From positions 1 to 12,772 of the forward strand of contig PITI01000419.1 in the NCBI GenBank assembly GCA_004325065.1: a stretch of 12,772 nt of DNA, given 5' to 3'. A model generated the notes under the pieces. It had not been told where the DNA came from. It ran no database searches and was given only the letters and a program-made list of their open reading frames with translations. This document shows, piece after piece, positions 1 through 7,498 of this stretch. The first letter of the stretch is position 1. Every line of letters starts with the position of its first letter. This stretch comes from Hamiltosporidium magnivora. Taxonomy: Eukaryota; Microsporidia; Dubosqiidae. The position numbers were made by a program, and so were the translations under genes.

Positions 1-2
1 TT

Positions 3-342
3 GAGTCAGGACTAAATGCCGAAGAGAGCTGGGAGAGAGCATCAATGTGTGTTATTATGAGAGCAGAGATTCATGAGGAACCAACACCCCCTTTAAAAGA
101 AGAGAAGAGAGAGGAAGATGGTGCAAAAAATTTTAAACCAAAAAATAAAGCACCCTTTATTTCACAAGGAGGAACCATTTAGAGGAACCGACCAATAACA
201 TAAATAAAGAGTCGGATTTGGAAGAATAGACAAAAGTGGTTATAGAGGTAGAAGAAAACATATAAAAATGGTAAAAATATTTAAACCCAGAATTTCTTTA
301 AATAAATACAGACGAATATTATCCCGCGTTTTATCTTCCTAA
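3..342 (+). mobile_element. Decayed gag-like retroelement fragment, left copy (enters from outside the window)
   Basis: An open frame enters from the left edge and stops at 180-182. It carries the peptide AEIHEEPTPPL (63-95), which closely matches AEMHEEPIPPLI in the fragment near 3560. Around 152-229 a second frame gives a pattern like a ruined CCHC zinc knuckle (YFTRRNHLEEP, aromatic and His kept, cysteines lost). A third frame (208-342) codes a basic stretch. A conserved charged peptide followed by a knuckle-like segment and a basic stretch is what a retroelement Gag/nucleocapsid region looks like. The element family is an inference: it could be an LTR element or the 5' part of another LINE. 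Stops and frame changes show that it is not functional here. Confidence 0.5.
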
Positions 343-868
343 ATATTTTTACATCCTCCTAATTAAATATTTCGAAACTTTACAATTTAATAAAAATTTT
401 AAATCAAATATCATACACAATAATCTATTTGAACAAAGAATATTCTAAATATTTCTCCTTAATTACAAATAAAATATTAGAAAAACAAAATAAAAAGTAA
501 TTTAAATTAAAGAACTTTTTAAAATACTGAATACTGAATTCAATTCTATTTCTATTGGTAATTAAAAAAACAAAATATCTCATTCTTTTATTCTCCTATT
601 ATTTAACTGGTTATAAAATATGAAGTAAGAAATAAAATTTCAAATTCTTTATTTATTGAAAATATTTTATAACCATTTAAATAAAAATTTATAACTTAAT
701 AGTCAAAACGTAATATTTTATAACAACTACGATTTTATTAAAAATATGATTTTAAAACTAAAAATTTATAACTTAATAGTCAAAACTTAATATTTTATAA
801 AAACTACGATTTTATTTACATAATTATTGTTTATATTAATTTATTACTAAAACAATAAAGAATATCCC
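343..868. other. AT-rich intergenic region upstream of the ABC transporter gene
   Basis: No open frame with recognisable content is seen on either strand. The region holds the 58-bp direct repeat described separately, and its last bases carry the CCC motif at the start codon. It must contain the promoter of the downstream gene, but I cannot place individual elements in such A+T-rich sequence. Confidence 0.5.
682..816. repeat. 58-bp direct repeat, two copies, 77-bp period
   Basis: The segment at 682-739 recurs at 759-816 with two mismatches seen by eye (for example CGTAAT against CTTAAT). A 19-bp spacer separates the copies. The second copy ends about 50 bp before the ABC transporter start codon, so the duplication lies in the presumed promoter region. 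Confidence 0.85.
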
Positions 869-871
869 ATG
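866..871 (+). promoter_or_regulatory. CCC motif abutting the start codon of the ABC transporter
   Basis: The triplet CCC occupies 866-868 directly before ATG at 869. A CCC-like (or GGG-like) signal just upstream of the ATG is described for microsporidian genes, where 5' UTRs are very short. This supports the chosen start. The functional role at this gene is inferred. Confidence 0.5.
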
Positions 872-2575
872 AATTATAATTGTACTGGCGATATACATTT
901 TGAAAATATTTTGACAAAAATAAAAGATAAAAATATCTTGAAGAGTATTACGGGGAAATTATGTGCAAATAGAATGACAGCTATTATGGGATCTAGTGGG
1001 TGTGGAAAAACGACACTTTTAAAAATATTGAGTGGTAGATTTAATAAAAAATATGATGGATGTGTATATTTGGATGGGGTGGTAGCAGATAAAAAAATTT
1101 TATGTGGGGTGACTGCATTTGTGCACCAGGATGATGTGTTACAGACCTATAGTACAGTAAAAGAGAGTGTGAAGTTTGCGTGTGAGATACAAGGGAGAAG
1201 ATGTGATGTGGATGAGCATTTGAGTTGTCTTGGTCTTTATAAAATTAAAGATCAACTTATTGGGACACCGATGAAGGGGGGTATTTCAGGGGGAGAACGA
1301 AAAAGGCTATCGATTGCGATGGAATTAATTAGAGATCCTCAGATTATTTTTTTGGATGAACCTACCAGTGGATTAGATTGTCTTACTGCTTCTAAATTGA
1401 TGGGTGTTTTAAGAGATCTTTCGTGTAAAAAAACTGTTGTGGCATCGATTCATCAGCCTTCTTCTGATATTTTTTATTCTTTTGATGATTTACTTGTTTT
1501 GAAAGATGGACTGGTTGTTTATTACGGAGAAGTAAAAAATCTTGTAAGTTTTATGGAAAATCAAGGATTTCCGTGTCCTGCATATACAAATCCAGCAGAT
1601 TTTCTTTTTACAACGTTTTTACCTGCTTTTTCGGTTGAAAATAATTCTGAAATACCAAACAATGCACAAAAAACAGAAAAAAATGTAGAAATAATTTCTG
1701 TACGGCAAATTACAGAAAAAATTGAAAATAAAAATTTTTCAAAAAAAATTAAATTCAAAAGTGAAAGAAGAGAACCTTTGAGAGAATTTAAAATGCTTTT
1801 TATAAGAGAAATGGTTTATTTGTATCGAAATAAATTATTAGGAATTGTAAAGATTGCCCAATCTTTATTTACTGTTATTATAGTTGGTTCTATATTTTAT
1901 AATATTGGTGGAAAAGATATAAACACACAGATTAAAAACACGTGTGGTGTTTTGTATTTCCTGGCCATAAATTTATTTTTTACGGCTTCTTTTACTTCTT
2001 TACAGCTGTTTTTTGTTGATTACGATAATTTAGTTAGGGAATATCAATCGGGGTATTTTTGTTTTTCTTCATATTTTGAAGCTAAAATACTGGCAAATAC
2101 TTTGATAGCAGTTTCTCATCCGTTGGTTATGGTTCCTTTGCTTTGGTTTCTTATAAAAATTGAATATTCATTTGTAATGTATGTTTTTCTGATGACTGCC
2201 TCAATTTTTACTTCGTTGGTTGGTCAATCAGTTGGTATTTTGACAGCCTCGATTTCATCGACTTTAAATATAGCATCTGCCATATTGCCATCAGCAATGC
2301 TACCACTTTCTCTTCTCAATGGAATGTTGGTAGATCCAGACAATATTTTCTTTATTTTTAAAATTTTACAATATATTTCGCCAACTCGACACACGTTTAA
2401 TATTTTGGTCAAAAATTCTTTTGATGCTGGTAAAATTGAAGATGTAAATATAAAAAGACTTTGTACTGATTTTCTAAGTAAAATGGAAAGTATTTTTATG
2501 CTTTTTGCTTTGTATCTTATCAATATACTCGTGTCTTTTTATTTTATGCAAAGAAAAGTTCGTAAATCGTGTTAA
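869..2575 (+). CDS. ABCG (White)-type half-transporter
   Basis: A 568-residue ABC half-transporter, the normal size and domain order (nucleotide-binding domain first) for the ABCG/White family. Walker A GSSGCGKTT lies at 41-49, the Q-loop Gln near 87, the signature ISGGERKR at 139-146, Walker B with D-loop IIFLDEPTSGLD at 159-170 and the H-loop His at 195, so ATP hydrolysis should be intact. After a polar linker (about 255-310) come six predicted membrane spans at about 325-348, 359-382, 406-430, 434-458, 467-487 and 543-560. The long extracellular loop before the last span seen in some relatives is short here. Family members work as dimers and move lipids, sterols or drugs; the substrate cannot be read from sequence. 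The ATG at 869 is preceded directly by CCC. The C-terminus ends just after span six. An AATAAA lies at 2602-2607, a weak signal in such AT-rich DNA. Confidence 0.95.
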   Translation: MNYNCTGDIHFENILTKIKDKNILKSITGKLCANRMTAIMGSSGCGKTTLLKILSGRFNKKYDGCVYLDGVVADKKILCGVTAFVHQDDVLQTYSTVKESVKFACEIQGRRCDVDEHLSCLGLYKIKDQLIGTPMKGGISGGERKRLSIAMELIRDPQIIFLDEPTSGLDCLTASKLMGVLRDLSCKKTVVASIHQPSSDIFYSFDDLLVLKDGLVVYYGEVKNLVSFMENQGFPCPAYTNPADFLFTTFLPAFSVENNSEIPNNAQKTEKNVEIISVRQITEKIENKNFSKKIKFKSERREPLREFKMLFIREMVYLYRNKLLGIVKIAQSLFTVIIVGSIFYNIGGKDINTQIKNTCGVLYFLAINLFFTASFTSLQLFFVDYDNLVREYQSGYFCFSSYFEAKILANTLIAVSHPLVMVPLLWFLIKIEYSFVMYVFLMTASIFTSLVGQSVGILTASISSTLNIASAILPSAMLPLSLLNGMLVDPDNIFFIFKILQYISPTRHTFNILVKNSFDAGKIEDVNIKRLCTDFLSKMESIFMLFALYLINILVSFYFMQRKVRKSC

Positions 2576-2689
2576 ATATATTTTTCTATGTTTTTTATTG
2601 AAATAAAATATTTTTTTAAATTTTTTTCTTGCATTTATTTTATTTTATAATAATTGGTGTTCAGGTATATGGTTGATATACTTAGATTT

Positions 2690-3494
2690 TCAGATTTGAA
2701 AATTTATAGATATATTAGAAGAAGCCAACAAAAGGGCTTAGAAAATGCTCAACTTGCAAAATTATATAATAAAATATAAAAACGAAAAACCCATTCAAAG
2801 TTAGGTAATAAAATAGGATACATAAGTTGTGTAATTTAAGTGACTTTTCAAGATGGCTAAAGAAAAGAAAAATAGGGTCTAATATTGGACAGTTCGGCTA
2901 TATTCAGGATAGAAGTTTATTTTGAGAAGCAGAAATTATGTGGACAAGCAAAACGTCTGTTTAAAAAATGGGACATCTAGCAACTCGATGTGAAAAAAAT
3001 TTTTGGCATGACTACACCAGACGGCATAATGAATTGGTTAGATGCATAAACTTATTTCACATAAAAAGTTACAAATTTAACCTTAAAAAACGAATTAAAA
3101 GTCACTTAGTTCAATTTTTAAAAAAATGTGTATCCATAAAGAAAATCAGACAACAGAATAAAAACCGAAGCCAAAATTCGGTTTATAGAGTCGATATATT
3201 TATTTTATAACGCTTTTAACAAAATTGGTTTCATTAAAGTAGGAATTATTTCTCAAGATTCACTTCAAATAGTTTAATCTGAAAAAACCAGGAAACATGA
3301 CTCCTTAGCAAAGAATTTTAGCTTTACTTATAAGTATTATCTTGATATAATCTTCTATGGCTAACATAAAATGTGTCATGACAAAATACCACAAGAAGTA
3401 ACCCAAAAGTCTGCAAATACTCGGAAATTTAGAGCCATATATTCAGTCAATTGTGCTCAAGAAGACAGCTACCCGATTTCATCTGATCAATTAA
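2690..3494 (+). mobile_element. Dead R4/Dong-type LINE 3' end: linker, zinc knuckle and restriction-like endonuclease remnant
   Basis: Pieces of one protein can be followed across three frames. 2815-2927 gives a linker ending GQFGYIQDRSLF before a stop. The same frame (2968-3210) then gives GHLATRC, the second half of a CCHC knuckle, followed by HDYTRRHNELVRCINLF and KKRIKSHLVQ. The frame from 3218 reads VGIISQDSLQIV, a stop, and EKTRKHDSLAKNF. The frame from 3357 reads MTKYHKK, a stop, and then EPYIQSIVLKKT before ending at 3492-3494. This order (knuckle, endonuclease, C-terminal tail) is that of LINEs with a site-specific restriction-like endonuclease, and the wording is that of the R4/Dong clade as I know it. 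No reverse-transcriptase motif is visible, so only the 3' part survives. The endonuclease acid normally found in the 'VGI' strand reads Lys (IKVGI). The element is inactive. Its first part (2690-2815) is the least certain. Confidence 0.85.
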
Positions 3495-3499
3495 TAGGA

Positions 3500-3705
3500 C
3501 CTGAGTGGCATGAAATGCACACGATAGTTGCTAAGAGCTTCAATTGTGTGATTAAAACAGCCGAAATGCATGAGGAACCAATACCACCTTTAATTCAAGC
3601 AAGTTACAAGGAATATTATACTTTAAATGAAAATACATATTCCTTGTTTTGGATGTCAAAATCATAATAAAGCAACAGACAATAATTATAAACGAAAAAT
3701 TCTAA
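3500..3705 (+). mobile_element. Decayed gag-like retroelement fragment, right copy
   Basis: In one frame the sequence reads a Trp-containing lead, then FNCVIKTAEMHEEPIPPLI at about 3539-3597. This matches the left-edge fragment: the 12 bases CATGAGGAACCA are identical at 72-83 and 3569-3580, and flanking bases differ mostly at third positions. After a frame change, 3639-3705 reads IPCFGCQNHNKATDN, a recognisable CxxC...H zinc-knuckle half without a clear final Cys, then a short basic tail and a stop. The arrangement (conserved HEEP peptide, then knuckle) is Gag/nucleocapsid-like. It follows immediately after the LINE 3' end, so part of the open frame starting at 3371 is only a shadow of that LINE. 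Non-functional; the element family is not determined. Confidence 0.6.
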
Positions 3706-3903
3706 TTTAAAACTAGAATTTAAAATCGGATATGAGGTTAAAGAAAATACTTCAAAGAGTGAAACTATTTACAACGCGATTTTAAAAATAAATTCCTCAT
3801 AAGATCTTTATTTCTATCCTATGATTTTCCCATTTGTGGATAATATTGATGTTAAAACCGTATGTTTTCTTTATTTATGTAGTATTAATAGTATTTCAAT
3901 GTA
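3692..3903 (+). mobile_element. Possible further retroelement remnant (pol-like, very degraded)
   Basis: After the zinc-knuckle remnant one frame stays open except for a single stop near 3800. It reads LEFKIGYEVKENTSK early and VDNIDVKTVCFLYLCSINSIS late. The spacing of hydrophobic strand, turn and Ser-Ile-Asn-Ser-Ile-Ser is faintly reminiscent of a retroviral-type aspartic protease with a lost DTG. This is position-based inference from the adjacent gag-like piece and could be chance. Confidence 0.2.
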
Positions 3904-4584
3904 AAGTCTAATATATAGGAATATTAAGCAAAACTATGAATATCAGATCACTGATGACTAACTTTAGGAATGTACTAAAGAAGAAATTAAATAATAAAGA
4001 AGTCTAAAAAAATATAATGAAACAAAATAATAAATCATGTAAATAGTCCGAGTGTAAGTAATATAAACAAATTAAATGTTTTTTATAAGTTGATATAAAA
4101 ATTATAAAATATTTTTTAGATTTTTTAAATGTAGATACAATATAAGTCGTTTATTTTTTAGTAGTTTTTAAGATCGCATAAAACCCACTAAAAAGATATT
4201 TTTTTATTTATACAGCCAGAATTTACCTAAATAGACATTTGGTTAACCAAATGCCTTATAATTAATTACAAATTCTGATAAAAAAAATTAAATGTAGGGA
4301 AACACTACATATTAGAAATAAAGTTTATTTAAAAATTTCGGTTTTAAAGAATGGGATAAAGAGAGACATGAATCTATTTTATAAGAATAGTAAAGCACAT
4401 AATTCAGTATAAGGCTGGTTTTATTGAACACAACAAGTTAATATCTCTCATCAAAATTTTTAAAATTACTTAAGAATATAAAAATTTAGGATATTGGATA
4501 ATATTTAGCAATCAATATAAAAAATAGTAAGAAAATAAATAATTTAAAATATTTGTTTTGTTTTTTGTTTTTAATGTACAATTA
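3904..4584. other. AT-rich intergenic region with palindromes
   Basis: No credible coding sequence on either strand. It holds a perfect 18-bp palindrome at 4236-4253 and a small hairpin (ATGTAG/CTACAT) at 4292-4310. The part nearest 4584 must contain the 3' end of the KH-protein transcript, which runs on the minus strand into this region. Confidence 0.5.
4217..4277. repeat. Nested inverted repeats around an 18-bp perfect palindrome
   Basis: CATTTGGTTAACCAAATG at 4236-4253 is its own reverse complement. It sits between an 8-bp inverted pair, CAGAATTT at 4217-4224 and AAATTCTG at 4270-4277. The structure could extrude as a cruciform, bind a dimeric protein, or be the core of a short inverted-repeat element. 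No function can be assigned from one copy. Confidence 0.7.
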
Positions 4585-6522
4585 TCATGGCATTCTTTGG
4601 TTTTTATCATTTTTTTGAAATCCAACCGAAAAAATGGTTCCTATATTGTCGTGTTTAGGTAATCTTTCTGAAAAATTAATTTCTTCGTCTGTATCTTGTT
4701 TCTCAGTGGGAAACAGAGATTCGTATGAATATAAAAGAACACTATTGAATGCTTTAAAAGAAAAAACACCTTGACTGTCATACCAATCCTTAGTGTCTAT
4801 CTGTTCACCAGGAAAATAATCAAGACTCTTTATAAACAAATGTTCTCCTTTGTTAAATCGTATCACAACTGCTCTTTCTTTAGCTAAAGCTTTGATTTGA
4901 TCGATATTACTTTTATAGTAAATAACATTATTAGAAAAATTGCCGTATACAGATGCGTGATCAAATAATATTTTGTATTTGTAGAAACTAAAATCGTAGA
5001 AATCAAAAAGATCCATTTTTACTTTGGTGTAAAGATTTTCTATTTTCTTTTCATCAGCGAGATACAGGACCTCTTCTTTCATTTTTTCAAGACTTGCTGA
5101 ATTTTTCTTTGGTGTTTTAATAATTACGTTTCCTTTTAAACCTAGTAAAGCCCGTTCATTTTCACTCATAAATTTTATATAAACACCGTGTTTTTTCATT
5201 ATTCTTTGAATATTTTTACCGCCAAATCCGATTATTCTTTTATGATGTTTTTCATTTAAGTAAAAGGCTAATTCAGCAGGGAATTCATTTTCTAACGATT
5301 CTATAGCAAATGTAGCATTTATAGAGTTTCCAGAAACAAATATAACGATTTTTCGTATTTCATCTTCAAATTTTCTTCTTATCAATATTTCACATTCAGT
5401 GTCTTTGATAATTTTATTGATTTTTCCATTCTTTTTTCCACACATAAATTCTTCTAAATCAGGATCAAGTTCAATTTCTATTTCACAATCTGCATTTATT
5501 TCAGATAAGAAATCTTTTAAATCTTTTTTAGAACCAACTGCAAGAAATCTTTTGTTCGTAGATTCTTTGGTATATATTTTTGATACATCTTCGAAGATAA
5601 AGATTTTTTGTGTAACAAACGTAGCAGAACAACAAGCTATCAAGGCCTTTGCGATACCATGAAATACCCGTTCGATTTTTTTTCGACATTTTACTATTTT
5701 TTCGGGTATAAATCCAACAATAGAGACATTTGTGACATCGAAAAAACCGTCTTCAATTTCTAAGTAACAATCTGTCGAACAAAGTATATCTTCCAATAAA
5801 TTTCTTTCATAATATATCAAATGGTTTAGTTTTAAGGTATCCAGAATATAATTAGACTTTATATAACTTCTTCTTATATCTTCAACTTGTTTCAAATTTC
5901 TGACATCTTCAATCTTTCCGCTAATAAAAACTTTCTTAGAATTTATTTTTGACGAATAAAATACTCGGTATCCAAGATTTACCAGTTCACTGATGGGAAA
6001 ATATCCTTCTGTTACAACACTTTCTCTTCCCATCAGTGATTCTAAGAATTCTATTATGCGAACTCTTGAATTCAGACAATCTTCTTCCGGTCCATTGATA
6101 ATAATTTGAACTGTATCAGATATACAAAGTCGTATTACACAGCGAGTATCTCTCATTACATCAGATATTTTATTTTCAATATCTTTTTTATACAGATATA
6201 AACACAGAGGAACACTTACCTTATAAAAATACCGATATCCTTTTTTAAGTAAAGATAACGGATTGATTCGTACATCATTGATTTTATTAGACAAAATAAT
6301 TTTAACTTGGTTCCGTAATATTTTAGTACATGAAATTATACCAGTATCGATCAACACACGTCTAAAATCCTGTGTAGCTTCATTTATAGAACGTGTTTGT
6401 AATTCGTTGGGTATATCTTTATCTATATTTATACCAAAGTACACATTATACTCATAAGGACATGCTATTCTAAACTTCTTTCGTAAAATATCATAATCGT
6501 CCATTTGCACCTCCTCTTCCAT
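4585..6522 (-). CDS. Multi-KH-domain RNA-binding protein
   Basis: A 645-residue protein without signal peptide or membrane spans. The clearest domain is a KH fold at about 420-470, with the nucleic-acid-binding loop GFGG at 432-435 inside KRIIGFGGKNIQRIMKKHG. Just before it (about 351-415) a second KH-like unit has GKKNGKINKI at 362-371, where the hydrophobic spacing is right but the last Gly of the GxxG loop is Asn. The first 350 residues show repeated alternation of hydrophobic strands and helices that could hold further diverged KH units, though I cannot assign them. The overall look recalls fungal multi-KH proteins such as yeast YLL032C, an inference. The likely role is cytoplasmic mRNA binding; the target is unknown. 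Two in-frame ATGs are possible, at 6522 and six codons later at 6504. I chose the first because nothing clearly favours the second. The gene is divergent from the Sec12-like gene. Confidence 0.8.
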   Translation of the reverse strand: MEEEVQMDDYDILRKKFRIACPYEYNVYFGINIDKDIPNELQTRSINEATQDFRRVLIDTGIISCTKILRNQVKIILSNKINDVRINPLSLLKKGYRYFYKVSVPLCLYLYKKDIENKISDVMRDTRCVIRLCISDTVQIIINGPEEDCLNSRVRIIEFLESLMGRESVVTEGYFPISELVNLGYRVFYSSKINSKKVFISGKIEDVRNLKQVEDIRRSYIKSNYILDTLKLNHLIYYERNLLEDILCSTDCYLEIEDGFFDVTNVSIVGFIPEKIVKCRKKIERVFHGIAKALIACCSATFVTQKIFIFEDVSKIYTKESTNKRFLAVGSKKDLKDFLSEINADCEIEIELDPDLEEFMCGKKNGKINKIIKDTECEILIRRKFEDEIRKIVIFVSGNSINATFAIESLENEFPAELAFYLNEKHHKRIIGFGGKNIQRIMKKHGVYIKFMSENERALLGLKGNVIIKTPKKNSASLEKMKEEVLYLADEKKIENLYTKVKMDLFDFYDFSFYKYKILFDHASVYGNFSNNVIYYKSNIDQIKALAKERAVVIRFNKGEHLFIKSLDYFPGEQIDTKDWYDSQGVFSFKAFNSVLLYSYESLFPTEKQDTDEEINFSERLPKHDNIGTIFSVGFQKNDKNQRMP

Positions 6523-7495
6523 TTCTTAAATCTAAACAAATGAAACATATTCACATTTTAATAACATTAGATAGACATTTGAAACAATTTTGTTTCCTTT
6601 GAATATCAATTTTGCTACATTTTTATAACAAATTTACCAATTTTGATCGAAAAAAATGTAAAATGTAAAATATTAACAAATACAAAAGAAATTAAAAACT
6701 ATTAGAGTTTAGAATTATAACATCTTAAATTTTCAAGATTTTAAGATTTTAGATATCATAGATACATAATTTAAGAAGTTACAGATTCAAACAATTCAGA
6801 TTTAAATATAATTTTTTATAATCCTTAAAACAATTTAACTACAAAGTAATAATTTTTATAAACAAATATGTAAATATTTAAGATTTTCATATAAAATATA
6901 ATTTCAATCTAAAAATTTCTAATACATCAAATCGAATATTTTAATATTTTAAATTATTTATCAAAAGTATTGAGTGTATTTATATTGATTTATTAAAAAG
7001 TATTTAAATTTCTTATTAAATAAATTATTAGAAAACAGATATTTTTTTAAATTATTCCAAAATAAAAAATTTCTTTTTTTTAAAAAAAATAATTAAATCT
7101 TTTCTGTCTTCTTTCATCAATAATTTATTTTTTTGTTTAAACAATATAAGATACAACAAAATATTTGATATATAAATACAATATGTAACAAATAGAATAT
7201 ATAGCAAAATAAATTATTTAATATATAAATACAATATGTAATAATAGAGTATTTAAATAATATAAAATGTAACAAATACAGTATTTAAAGAATATATAAT
7301 ATCCAGTTTTAGAAATTCTTACATTATAAATCTTACTTTCTTACCTTAGAAGTGAAATCCAACAGGAAATACTTTTTTTAAAAAACCTAAGAATTATAAA
7401 CATGAAATTTTTTTAAAAAAAATATTTAAAACACAGAATCATAATTGAAACATTACAAAGCAATTATAAATAAAATTCTACCCATAAATAAAACA
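6523..7495. other. Long AT-rich divergent intergenic region
   Basis: This stretch of nearly 1 kb separates the minus-strand KH gene from the plus-strand Sec12-like gene, so it must hold both promoters. It contains homopolymer A and T runs and short direct repeats, but I see no gene, no RNA gene and no transposon remnant. A 21-bp sequence is repeated at 7168-7188 and 7221-7241. The length is large for microsporidia with compact genomes, but is in keeping with the gene-sparse, repeat-bearing layout of this window. Confidence 0.55.
7168..7241. repeat. 21-bp direct repeat, 53-bp period
   Basis: The 21 bases at 7168-7188 (ATATATAAATAC, then AATATGTAA) recur exactly at 7221-7241. A further, looser echo (AATATAAAATGTAAC) follows at about 7258-7272. 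It lies in the upstream region of the Sec12-like gene. It may be replication slippage; no function is evident. Confidence 0.7.
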
Positions 7496-7498
7496 ATG
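7481..7498 (+). promoter_or_regulatory. CCC motif 12 bases upstream of the Sec12-like ATG
   Basis: CCC at 7481-7483 precedes the ATG at 7496. The open frame extends upstream to a TTG at 7445, but the CCC signal and the way homology begins right after the ATG (VFPLFNLKFYKG) favour 7496 as the true start. Confidence 0.5.

Noticed and set aside
2968..3210. 80-codon open frame as a small zinc-finger gene
   Set aside because: Homologous sequence continues upstream and downstream across stops and frame changes, so it is a piece of a dead LINE and not a gene.
3371..3667. 98-codon open frame as a single gene
   Set aside because: Its first part is an out-of-frame reading of the LINE tail (the frame at 3357-3491 gives the real match) and its second part is the gag-like remnant; the frame is a chance join of two fossils.
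5399..5662. Plus-strand open frame of 87 codons within the KH gene
   Set aside because: Antisense shadow of the KH protein; no start context or domain of its own.
7445..7495. Upstream TTG extension of the Sec12-like protein by 17 codons
   Set aside because: The ATG at 7496 has a CCC motif 12 bases before it, and homology starts right after it; TTG starts are not expected in this kind of nuclear gene.
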